Shown here: positions 16,731 through 27,404 of the stretch, in pieces | How positions within the stretch are numbered: position 1 is the first letter of the stretch | Layout: each line of letters opens with the position of its first letter | Assembly: GCF_028656955.1 (NCBI RefSeq) | Contig: NZ_JAMDGY010000089.1 | Location: forward strand, 1 to 40,315 | DNA: 40,315 bases | Origin: Pseudomonas fontis | GTDB taxonomy: Bacteria; Pseudomonadota; Gammaproteobacteria; Pseudomonadales; Pseudomonadaceae | Reading direction: 5' to 3' | Made by a program: the position numbers and the translations under genes | Notes under the pieces: model-generated | Databases searched by the model: none | Seen by the model: the letters and a program-made list of their open reading frames with translations, nothing else | What the model was told of the DNA's origin: nothing

Positions 16731-18206
16731 ATGAAAAAATCACAGAAACTGTTCAGCGCCAGCTTGCTGGCGCTGGCAATCAGCGGTTGTGCGGTGACCA
16801 GTGAACCGATTGACCAAAGCGTCAGCCAGGACCGCGCTCGCAGCGACCTGGCCAGCATGTTCAAGGACCAGGAGCCGATTGGCGGCCCGCTGACTTTGCA
16901 CCAGGCCATGGCGCGGGCGGTGAAGTACAACCTTGAAGCACGCTTGAAAGTCATGGAGGAAGCCCTGGCCAAGCGCCAGGTCGACCTCGCCCAGTTCGAC
17001 ATGTTGCCGCGCATGGCCATGGAAGCCGGTTATGCCGGGCGTGACAACGTCAACGCCTCCAGCAGCCAGAGCGTGCGCACCGGCACCCAGTCCCTGGAGC
17101 CATCGACCTCCCAGGACCGTGACCGTGACGTGGCCGACCTGACCATGGTGTGGAACGTGCTGGACTTCGGTGTCAGCTATGTCAGCGCCAAGCAGCAGGC
17201 CGACCAGCGCCTGATTCTGCAGGAGCGTCGGCGCAAGGTGATCCACACCATCACCCAGGACGTGCGTTCGGCGTACTGGCGGGCAGTGGCCGCGGAGCGC
17301 TTGCTGAACCAGATCGACAGCCTGATGGGCCGGGTCGCGGTGGCGCGGGACAACAGCCAGCACATGAGTAGCCAGCGGATCGGTGACCCGGTGCAATCGC
17401 TGAGCTATCAGCGGGCGCTGATCGAAGCGACCCGCCAGCTGGAAGAGCAGCGTCGGGCGTTGTCATTGGCCAAGACCGAACTGGCGGCGCTGATCAACCT
17501 GCCGCTGAACACCAACTTCACCCTGGCGCCGGAACAGGGCTATGTGGTGCCGCAGTTCAAGGCGGACTTCAGCAAGCTGGAGCAGCAGGCATTGGCCAGC
17601 CGTCCGGAACTGCGCGAGCAGGATTACCAGGCGCGTATCACCGCGGCGGAAACCCGCAAGGCGATGCTGCGTTTGCTGCCGGGGTTGGAGTTCTCGGTGG
17701 GTGGGCATTACGACAGCAACTCGTTCCTGGTCAACCAGAGCTGGGCGGATTACGGGGTGAAGATCACCTGGAACCTGTTCAACGTGCTGTCCGCTCCGGC
17801 GGCGATCAAGGTCGCCAAGGCTGGCGAAGATGTGGCGGCGGCGCGGCGTCAGGCGATGTCGATGGCGGTATTGGCGCAGTTGTATGTGGCCAACGCCAAC
17901 TACAACGAGGCGGCGCGACAGTTCCGTACCAGCGAAGAGCTGGCGGCGCTGGATGGGCAGATTGCCGAGCAGCTGCGTAACCGCTACCAGACGCAGAATA
18001 TTGGTGAGCTGGAGTTGATCCAGGGCGAGCTGAACAACCTGCAGACGCAGTTGAAGCGCGACTTGTCGTATGCCGAACTGCGTAATGCGTATGCGCAGTT
18101 GTATGTGAGTTCGGGGACTGACCTGCTGCCGGATACCTTGCCGGACAGCAAGCTGTCGACCATTGCTTCGGCGTTGCAGAGCAGCGAAGCACACTGGGGG
18201 CAGTGA
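16731..18206 (+). CDS. TolC family outer-membrane efflux lipoprotein
   Basis: A 491-residue outer-membrane factor with a lipoprotein signal (LLALAISGC, acylated Cys20). It has the two-fold repeated coiled-coil/beta-hairpin pattern of TolC proteins: first half about 60-270 (LTLHQAMARAVKYNLEARLK, then VWNVLDFGVSYVSAKQQADQ), second half about 280-470 (LASRPELREQDYQARITAAE, then ITWNLFNVLSAPAAIKVAKA). It starts 50 bases after the adhesin stop; AGGGGG lies about 10 bases before the ATG. It is the only outer-membrane channel in the locus and is expected to complete the export path with the HlyD-type proteins encoded at 1753-5926. Confidence 0.9.
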   Translation: MKKSQKLFSASLLALAISGCAVTSEPIDQSVSQDRARSDLASMFKDQEPIGGPLTLHQAMARAVKYNLEARLKVMEEALAKRQVDLAQFDMLPRMAMEAGYAGRDNVNASSSQSVRTGTQSLEPSTSQDRDRDVADLTMVWNVLDFGVSYVSAKQQADQRLILQERRRKVIHTITQDVRSAYWRAVAAERLLNQIDSLMGRVAVARDNSQHMSSQRIGDPVQSLSYQRALIEATRQLEEQRRALSLAKTELAALINLPLNTNFTLAPEQGYVVPQFKADFSKLEQQALASRPELREQDYQARITAAETRKAMLRLLPGLEFSVGGHYDSNSFLVNQSWADYGVKITWNLFNVLSAPAAIKVAKAGEDVAAARRQAMSMAVLAQLYVANANYNEAARQFRTSEELAALDGQIAEQLRNRYQTQNIGELELIQGELNNLQTQLKRDLSYAELRNAYAQLYVSSGTDLLPDTLPDSKLSTIASALQSSEAHWGQ

Positions 18207-18238
18207 TCTAGCGGTTCCTGTGGGGGCTGTTCAGGCCC

Positions 18239-18314
18239 CATCGCCGGCAAGGCCGGCTCCCACAGAGGCTGCATGCACCTTGAGGCCCTGTGGGAGCCGG
18301 CCTTGCCGGCGATG
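18239..18314. repeat. REP pair between convergent genes
   Basis: 27 bases at 18239-18265 are the exact reverse complement of 18288-18314 (CTGTGGGAGCCGG... type), separated by 22 bases; a degenerate further unit begins near 18218. It lies between the convergent ends of the TolC-like gene and metH and may act as a bidirectional terminator or message stabiliser. Confidence 0.85.
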
Positions 18315-18327
18315 ATGTCAGCTCAGA

Positions 18328-22035
<3,708 letters not shown>

Positions 22036-22073
22036 TAAGGACTACCTGGTCGGGCAATTGCAAAAGTTGCGGA

Positions 22074-22079
22074 ATCATA
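22074..22079 (-). promoter_or_regulatory. Candidate -10 element of the metH promoter
   Basis: On the minus strand this reads TATGAT. The matching -35 region is poor, as is usual for activator-dependent promoters, and the MetR-type box lies about 40 bases upstream. The start of transcription would fall near 22067. Confidence 0.4.
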
Positions 22080-22114
22080 ACAAAGTTGCGCGGTTTTAGA
22101 CGTGCCGAGGATTT

Positions 22115-22133
22115 ACATGAATTTCATTCATGT
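22115..22133. promoter_or_regulatory. metH: MetR-type operator in the metH/cti intergenic region
   Basis: ACATGAAT-TTC-ATTCATGT is a perfect 8-bp inverted repeat. Within it, 22118-22130 reads TGAA-N5-TTCA, the established MetR consensus of enteric bacteria. MetR activates metH and metE there. The box is centred about 57 bases upstream of the predicted metH start of transcription, a usual activator position, and it also abuts the -35 region of cti. Confidence 0.75.
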
Positions 22134-22153
22134 TGGTGTGTCGCCGCCACCGG

Positions 22154-22159
22154 TAGAAT
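22154..22159 (+). promoter_or_regulatory. Candidate -10 element of the cti promoter
   Basis: TAGAAT matches the -10 consensus at five of six positions, 33 bases before the cti start codon. The -35 region (around 22131-22138) is weak and overlaps the edge of the MetR-type palindrome. Confidence 0.4.
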
Positions 22160-22192
22160 CGTGAAGCTTTCAACACCCAGGACATTTGGCAC

Positions 22193-24493
22193 ATGGTGCA
22201 TCGTTTACTTGCCGGCGCGTTCGCCCTGCTCATCAGCGGCGTGGCGCTAGCGCAAGCCCCGCAATCGACCCCGACAATTTCCTATACCCGGGACATCCAG
22301 CCGATCTTTACCGAGAAGTGCGTAGCCTGCCACGCCTGTAACGACGCGGCCTGCCAGCTCAACCTGGGCAGCGCCGAAGGGGTTGCCCGTGGCGCCTCGA
22401 AAGTCCCGGTGTACCAGGGCGACCGCAGCACGGCGGTGGCACCGACGCGGCTGTTCTACGACGCCAACAGCACCGAGGCCTGGCAGCGCAAGGGCTTCTA
22501 TTCGGTGCTGGACAACCAGGGCAGCCAGGCGGCACTGATGGCGCGCATGCTCGAGCTGGGCCACAAGGCCCCGCTGACGCCCAATGCCAAGCTGCCCGAA
22601 GAGATCGTCCTGGGGTTGAACCGCGCCAACATGTGCCCGCTGCCCGGCGAATTCGACGGTTATGCCGGCGCCCACCCCAAGGAGGGCATGCCGCTGGCCG
22701 TGACCGGCCTCACCGACGCCGAGTATCAGACCCTGCAGCGCTGGCTGGCCGCCGGTGCCCCGGTGGAGAGCAACCCGATCCAGGCGAGCGCCGGCGAAGC
22801 TGCGCAGATCACTGAGTGGGAAAACCTGCTCAACCGCCCGGGCTCATCCGAGGCCCTGGTAGCTCGTTGGCTGTATGAGCACCTGTTCCTGGCGCACATC
22901 CATTTCGTGGGTGGCGAGCCGGGGCACTTCTTCCAGTGGGTGCGCTCGCGCACACCGAGTGGCCAGCCGATTGACCTGATCGCCACGCGCCGGCCCAACG
23001 ATCCGCCGGGTACCGACTTCTACTATCGGTTGATGCCCGTGCAGGGCGTGATCGTGCACAAGACCCACATTACCTACCCAATGGGCCCACATAAGCTCAA
23101 GCGCGTGAAGCAGCTGTTCTACAGCGGCGACTGGCACGCCTCGGCGTTGCCGGGCTACGGCCCGCGTCACCGCGCCAACCCGTTCGAGACCTTCGAGGCG
23201 ATCCCGGCGGTGGCCCGTTACCAGTTCATGCTGGATAACGCCGAATACTTCGTGCGCACCTTTATTCGCGGCCCGGTGTGCCGTGGCCAGATCGCCACGG
23301 ACGTGATCCGCGACAACTTCTGGGCGATGTTCCAGGAGCCAGCCCATGATCGCTACCTGACCGATGCCGAATACCGTGGCAAGGCCACGCCGCTGCTGGC
23401 GATGCCGGGGCAGATCGACGATGTCGGCAGCATCCTGACCCTGTGGCATACCTACCGCGACAAGCGCAACGAATACGAGGCGTTGCGCCGCGATGCCTAT
23501 GCTGATGCGCCGCCGCCGAGCTGGTCGACCCTGTGGGCCGGCAATGACAACGCCTTGCTGAGCATCTTCCGCCACTTCGACAGCGCCTCGGTGACCAAGG
23601 GCCTGATCGGTGACGTGCCACAGACCCTGTGGCTGTTCGACTACCCGCTGCTGGAGCGCACCTATTACCAGCTGGCGGTGAACTTCGATGTGTATGGCAA
23701 CGTCTCGCACCAGGCCCAGACCCGCTTGTACTTCGACCTGATCCGCAATGGCGCAGAGGTCAACTTCCTGCGCCTGATGCCGGCCGACGAGCGCGGCAAG
23801 ATCCTCAGCGACTGGTACCAGAACAGCGGCAAGGTGAAAATGTGGATGGACTACGAGGACATCGACACCGATACCCCGAGCGCCCTGAAACTCGACCGTC
23901 ACCATGCGCAGCGCGACTTCGGCCTCAAGCTGATCCAGCGCACCGGCAGTCTCAACGCTTCGCCAGACCCGATCAACCGTTGCACCGGCGCGTATTGCTC
24001 GCGCCCGCAGATGAGCGAGGCGTTCCGTGACGTCGAGCAGTCCCTGAGCCGCCTGGCGTCGCGCCCGGCCGCGGGCCTGAAGGTGATCGACCAGTTGCCG
24101 GAAGCGACCATGCTGCGCATCGAAGGGCCGGGCGGTGAACGTCAGGTCTACAGCATGTTGCGCAACCGCGCGCACAGCAACGTCGCCTTCATGCTGGGCG
24201 AGGCCTACCGCTACCAGCCGGGCCTGGACACCCTGACCATCTACCCGGGGGTGCTCAGCAGCTACCCGAACTTCATGTTCAACATCCCGGTGGCCGACGT
24301 GCCGGAGTTCGTCGAGGACATGGAAGCGGCGCGCGATGACCCCGCCAGGTTCGAGCGCATCGTCATGCGCTGGGGCGTGCGCCGCAGCCACCCGCAGTTC
24401 TGGCAGTACTTCCATGACCTGAGCACTTACATTCAGGAGACCGACCCGGTCGAGGCCGGCGTGCTGGACATGAACCGCTACGAGAACCTGTAG
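22193..24493 (+). CDS. cti: Fatty acid cis/trans isomerase
   Basis: A periplasmic cytochrome c-type enzyme that converts cis-unsaturated membrane fatty acids to trans without ATP, stiffening membranes under solvent or heat stress in P. putida and relatives. The 766-residue protein starts with a cleavable signal peptide (MVHRLLAGAFALLISGVALA) and has one heme c motif, C43-V-A-C46-H47, close to the mature N-terminus, as in characterised Cti. The rest matches the family throughout (for example HFVGGEPGHFFQWVRSRTPS and YPGVLSSYPNFMFNIPVADV). ATG at 22193 with AGGACA upstream. It is divergent from metH and shares its short regulatory region. Confidence 0.96.
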   Translation: MVHRLLAGAFALLISGVALAQAPQSTPTISYTRDIQPIFTEKCVACHACNDAACQLNLGSAEGVARGASKVPVYQGDRSTAVAPTRLFYDANSTEAWQRKGFYSVLDNQGSQAALMARMLELGHKAPLTPNAKLPEEIVLGLNRANMCPLPGEFDGYAGAHPKEGMPLAVTGLTDAEYQTLQRWLAAGAPVESNPIQASAGEAAQITEWENLLNRPGSSEALVARWLYEHLFLAHIHFVGGEPGHFFQWVRSRTPSGQPIDLIATRRPNDPPGTDFYYRLMPVQGVIVHKTHITYPMGPHKLKRVKQLFYSGDWHASALPGYGPRHRANPFETFEAIPAVARYQFMLDNAEYFVRTFIRGPVCRGQIATDVIRDNFWAMFQEPAHDRYLTDAEYRGKATPLLAMPGQIDDVGSILTLWHTYRDKRNEYEALRRDAYADAPPPSWSTLWAGNDNALLSIFRHFDSASVTKGLIGDVPQTLWLFDYPLLERTYYQLAVNFDVYGNVSHQAQTRLYFDLIRNGAEVNFLRLMPADERGKILSDWYQNSGKVKMWMDYEDIDTDTPSALKLDRHHAQRDFGLKLIQRTGSLNASPDPINRCTGAYCSRPQMSEAFRDVEQSLSRLASRPAAGLKVIDQLPEATMLRIEGPGGERQVYSMLRNRAHSNVAFMLGEAYRYQPGLDTLTIYPGVLSSYPNFMFNIPVADVPEFVEDMEAARDDPARFERIVMRWGVRRSHPQFWQYFHDLSTYIQETDPVEAGVLDMNRYENL

Positions 24494-24519
24494 GCTTTCC
24501 CGACAAAATTACTAGGACT

Positions 24520-24551
24520 TTGTTCAGCGGCCAGGTTGGCGTAAACTGGCC
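24520..24551 (+). promoter_or_regulatory. Candidate nfuA promoter with overlapping inverted repeat
   Basis: TTGTTC (24520-24525) and TAAACT (24542-24547) are separated by 16 bases, a fair sigma70-like match. A GGCCAG / CTGGCC inverted repeat (24529-24534 and 24546-24551) overlaps the spacer and -10 region and could be an operator. Confidence 0.35.
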
Positions 24552-24573
24552 GACAAGTCTGTGAGGAACTTCC

Positions 24574-25158
24574 ATGAGCGCCATAACTATTACCGACGCC
24601 GCGCATGATTACCTGGCTGATCTGCTGTCCAAGCAGAACACAGCGGGTATTGGCATTCGCATCTTTATCACCCAGCCGGGCACCCAGTACGCAGAGACGT
24701 GCATTGCCTATTGCAAGCCGGGTGAAGAAAAACCTGAAGACACCGCGCTGGGCCTGGCGAGCTTCACCGCCTACCTGGATGCGGTCAGCGTGCCGTTTCT
24801 TGAGGACGCCGTGGTCGACTACGCCACGGACCGCATGGGTGGCCAGTTGACCATCAAGGCGCCAAACGCCAAGGTGCCGATGGTCAACGATGAAAGCCCG
24901 GTCAACGAGCGCATCAATTACTACCTGCAAACCGAGATCAACCCGGGGCTGGCCAGCCACGGCGGCCAGGTCAGCCTGATTGAAGTGGTCGAAGACGGCA
25001 TTGCCGTGCTGCAATTCGGTGGTGGCTGCCAGGGTTGTGGCCAGGCCGACGTGACCTTGCGCGAAGGCATCGAGCGGACCTTGCTCGAGCGCATTCCAGA
25101 GCTCAAGGGCGTACGCGACGTGACCGACCACTCGCAAAAAGAGAACGCCTACTACTAA
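24574..25158 (+). CDS. nfuA: Fe-S cluster carrier protein NfuA
   Basis: A 194-residue cytoplasmic protein that carries [4Fe-4S] clusters to apo-enzymes and helps under oxidative stress or iron limitation. The N-terminal half (about 1-100) is the degenerate A-type scaffold domain of NfuA. The C-terminal Nfu domain has the cluster-binding pair C152-Q-G-C155 in the segment FGGGCQGCGQADVTLREGIE. Length and architecture match Pseudomonas NfuA. ATG at 24574 with GAGGAA about 7 bases upstream. It stands alone, between cti and a REP pair. Confidence 0.96.
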   Translation: MSAITITDAAHDYLADLLSKQNTAGIGIRIFITQPGTQYAETCIAYCKPGEEKPEDTALGLASFTAYLDAVSVPFLEDAVVDYATDRMGGQLTIKAPNAKVPMVNDESPVNERINYYLQTEINPGLASHGGQVSLIEVVEDGIAVLQFGGGCQGCGQADVTLREGIERTLLERIPELKGVRDVTDHSQKENAYY

Positions 25159-25178
25159 CACGGGCGTTCATCTGCTTT

Positions 25179-25272
25179 TGTGGGAGCCGGCATTGCCGGC
25201 GATTGAGCGCCTCGCGCTCACCGATTCATCATGGCCTTGCCGGCCTCATCGCCGGCAAGGCTGGCTCCCACA
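25179..25272. repeat. REP pair between nfuA and ampC
   Basis: TGTGGGAGCCGGCATTGCCG... at 25179-25203 is nearly the reverse complement of 25247-25272, with a GAGCG-CCTCG-CGCTC hairpin at 25205-25219 between them. Same family as 18239-18314 and likewise between convergent genes. Confidence 0.85.
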
Positions 25273-25293
25273 GAGGCAGTGCTGGCGAAATCG

Positions 25294-26433
25294 TCAGGGC
25301 TTTTCTGCTGCACTCAAGATCTCATGCGCCAAGCGTACCCGTTGTTCATTCGGGTAATTGCTATTGGCCAGTAACACAACTCCCATCCGCTTCGCCGGTA
25401 CAAAGGCCACGTACGCACCAAACCCATTGGTTGCGCCGGTCTTGTTGATCCAAACGTCCTGACGCGGTGCCATAGGCGGTGTTAACGCCGTCACCGGGTG
25501 GCTTTGCAGTGCCCAGCTGTTGCCATTGCCGTCTATCAGCGTTTGCAGCGCAACCGGGTAGCTGTACTGCTCCCAGACCAGGTCCTGGACCATGGCCCCG
25601 GTATTGAAATACCCGGTATGCGTGGTGTTGACTGCGCTCGCCAGGGCCTTGTCAGCCAGTGGTGCCCCCAGGTTCACCTCAACGAAATGCAGCAGGTCGC
25701 GCACACTGGTTTTCACCCCGTAGGCTTCATCCGCCAGCACGCCAGGGCTCACCCGTACCGCCGCACCAGCCTTGTCATAGCCCCAGGCATAACTGGCCTG
25801 TTTGTCCGCCGGTACACGAATGAACGTGTTGTTCAGGCCCAACCGCGGGAACACCTGCTGCTCCATCAGCAGCTGGAATGGCGTGTCCAGCGCCTTGGCG
25901 GCAATCACCGCGAGCATGCCGATGCTCGGGTTGGCATAGGTGCGGTAGGTGCCGGTCGGGTAGGTGGGTTTCCAGGCCTTGAGGTAATCCATCAGTTGAG
26001 CGTGGTTTTGCACCGCGTCGGGCACCTGCAGGGGGAACCCGCCGCTGGTGTGGGTCGCCAGATTCAGCAGGCGCACGTCACCGAACGGGCGGCCCTGCAA
26101 CTCGGGCAAGTAGCGTGCCACCGGGGCTTGCAGATCCAACTTGCCGTTGGCCTGGGCGTAGGCGGCAAGGGTGGCGGTGAAGGTCTTGCTGATCGAGCCG
26201 ATTTCGAACAGCGTGTCGGCGGTGACCGCTTGCCCGCTGGCCTGGTCGGCGTGACCGAAGGTGTACAAGTGCTGCTGCCCGTCGACGATCACCCCTACCG
26301 CCAGGCCGGGAATGTGTTGCTCGGCCATGAGCTTGCGCGCCGCTGCATTCACCACGCTATCAAGGTCTGCGGCCGTGGCATATGAGCTGAAGGCAAGCAG
26401 GGCGGAAGAGGCGTACAGGCCGAACGGGTGCAT
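25294..26433 (-). CDS. ampC: Class C (AmpC-type) beta-lactamase
   Basis: A 379-residue periplasmic serine hydrolase of the AmpC family. Signal peptide MHPFGLYASSALLAFSSYATA. All three class C motifs are present: S80-I-S-K83 (nucleophile and base), Y166-A-N168, and K331-T-G333. It should hydrolyse beta-lactams, mainly cephalosporins; spectrum cannot be read from sequence. I chose the ATG at 26433 because the signal peptide begins there; a frame extending to 26472 would add 13 unlikely residues. No ampR gene lies next to it, unlike in P. aeruginosa or Enterobacter, so AmpR-type induction is not supported locally. The 336-base region upstream is shared with the divergent response regulator. Confidence 0.92.
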   Translation of the reverse strand: MHPFGLYASSALLAFSSYATAADLDSVVNAAARKLMAEQHIPGLAVGVIVDGQQHLYTFGHADQASGQAVTADTLFEIGSISKTFTATLAAYAQANGKLDLQAPVARYLPELQGRPFGDVRLLNLATHTSGGFPLQVPDAVQNHAQLMDYLKAWKPTYPTGTYRTYANPSIGMLAVIAAKALDTPFQLLMEQQVFPRLGLNNTFIRVPADKQASYAWGYDKAGAAVRVSPGVLADEAYGVKTSVRDLLHFVEVNLGAPLADKALASAVNTTHTGYFNTGAMVQDLVWEQYSYPVALQTLIDGNGNSWALQSHPVTALTPPMAPRQDVWINKTGATNGFGAYVAFVPAKRMGVVLLANSNYPNEQRVRLAHEILSAAEKP

Positions 26434-26541
26434 AAGGCGTCTCACGGAATTCAAGTGGGCAAACGCTACCACCTCAACCGTGTGGACTCAAAATCGGATC
26501 AGCCGGGCACGGCGCGTTTTTAGTCAGTTCATCTTGGGAAG

Positions 26542-26563
26542 TTTCCTACGTTTCGCTAGGAAA
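26542..26563. promoter_or_regulatory. BvgA-like operator (TTTCCTA-N8-TAGGAAA)
   Basis: A perfect inverted pair of heptads, TTTCCTA (26542-26548) and TAGGAAA (26557-26563), with 8 bases between, giving 22 bp in total. The Bordetella BvgA high-affinity site is built of such TTTCCTA-type inverted heptads and a BvgA dimer covers about 22 bp. A related TGGGAAG lies exactly 22 bp upstream of the second heptad (26535-26541). It is in the gap between ampC (-) and the BvgA-like regulator (+), so it could serve either. Apart from this site and a weak promoter, I see nothing else in 26434-26769. Confidence 0.6.
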
Positions 26564-26685
26564 CAGGCGTTAGTTTCTCCGCGATAAAACCGTCAGAATT
26601 CGCCGCCGAGCACCGGCATCGCTGTCATTCGCCGTGCGCGTCCACTGAGCGCCACACGGCGCGACAGGCGCAGGCACCCGCCATC

Positions 26686-26691
26686 TATACT
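26686..26691 (+). promoter_or_regulatory. Candidate -10 element for the response regulator operon
   Basis: TATACT matches the -10 consensus at five of six positions, 78 bases before the start codon. No good -35 hexamer is seen at the right distance, compatible with an activated promoter. Confidence 0.35.
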
Positions 26692-26769
26692 TCATGCACC
26701 GGTGATGCCTGAGTCATTCGTCATGCCCTATGACTGCGTGCAGCCCGCGCAGCCCCATTCGAGGTTCTC

Positions 26770-27396
26770 ATGCAAAAGGCCCTGGTCGTGGATGATCATC
26801 CGTTCATTCGGGCAAGCGTAAAGCTGCTGTTGATACAAGAACACCTGCACGTCGTCGGCGAAACCGACAATGGCATCGACGCGGTGCACCTGGCGCGCAC
26901 GCTGTTGCCGGACCTGATGGTGCTGGACATTGGTATCCCGGGCCTGGATGGCCTTGAGGTCATCGGCCGCCTGAGCACCCTCAAACCCCGCCCCAGGGTG
27001 CTGGTGCTGACCTCGCAATCTGCGCGCTACTACGCGCGCCGCTGCATGAATGCCGGCGCAGCAGGGTTCGTGAGCAAGAGCAATGACCTTGAGGATGTGC
27101 GCAAGGCGGTTCAGGCGGTACAGTCGGGCTATCACTATTTCCCCAGCGAAGCCGTCAGCACGGTAAGGCGCAGCGAGGCCAACGCCAGTGAGGCCGAGCG
27201 TATCGACAGTCTGTCCGACCGCGAGCTGATGATCCTCCAGCACCTGGTTACCGGCCTGAGCAACAAGGAAATCGGCGATGTCCTGTCGTTGAGCAACAAG
27301 ACCATCAGCACCTACAAGGCCCGCCTGGTCGAGAAACTCAAGGTACAAAGCGTGATCGACATGGCCGACCTGGCCCGCCGCAACCAGCTGTTCTGA
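26770..27396 (+). CDS. BvgA/EvgA-like response regulator (NarL/FixJ family)
   Basis: A 208-residue cytoplasmic transcription factor. Receiver domain at 1-120 with the acidic pair D8-D9, phosphorylation site D53 (MVLDIGIPGLDG) and conserved K103. A LuxR-type helix-turn-helix follows at about 146-203 (LSDRELMILQHLVTGLSNKE). Length and spacing match BvgA and EvgA. It lies 8 bases before the hybrid sensor kinase, which has a full phosphorelay, so D53 is the expected final phosphate acceptor. A BvgA-type inverted heptad lies about 210 bases upstream and may give autoregulation. The adjoining autotransporter gene is the most obvious target. Confidence 0.92.
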   Translation: MQKALVVDDHPFIRASVKLLLIQEHLHVVGETDNGIDAVHLARTLLPDLMVLDIGIPGLDGLEVIGRLSTLKPRPRVLVLTSQSARYYARRCMNAGAAGFVSKSNDLEDVRKAVQAVQSGYHYFPSEAVSTVRRSEANASEAERIDSLSDRELMILQHLVTGLSNKEIGDVLSLSNKTISTYKARLVEKLKVQSVIDMADLARRNQLF

Positions 27397-27404
27397 ACCA
27401 GGCC

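Noticed and set aside
22036..22192. Cobalamin or SAM riboswitch in front of metH
   Set aside because: The untranslated leader is too short and lacks a B12-box or SAM-type core; only the MetR-type palindrome stands out.
25294..26769. AmpR-regulated beta-lactamase arrangement
   Set aside because: The divergent neighbour is a BvgA-like response regulator, not a LysR-type AmpR.
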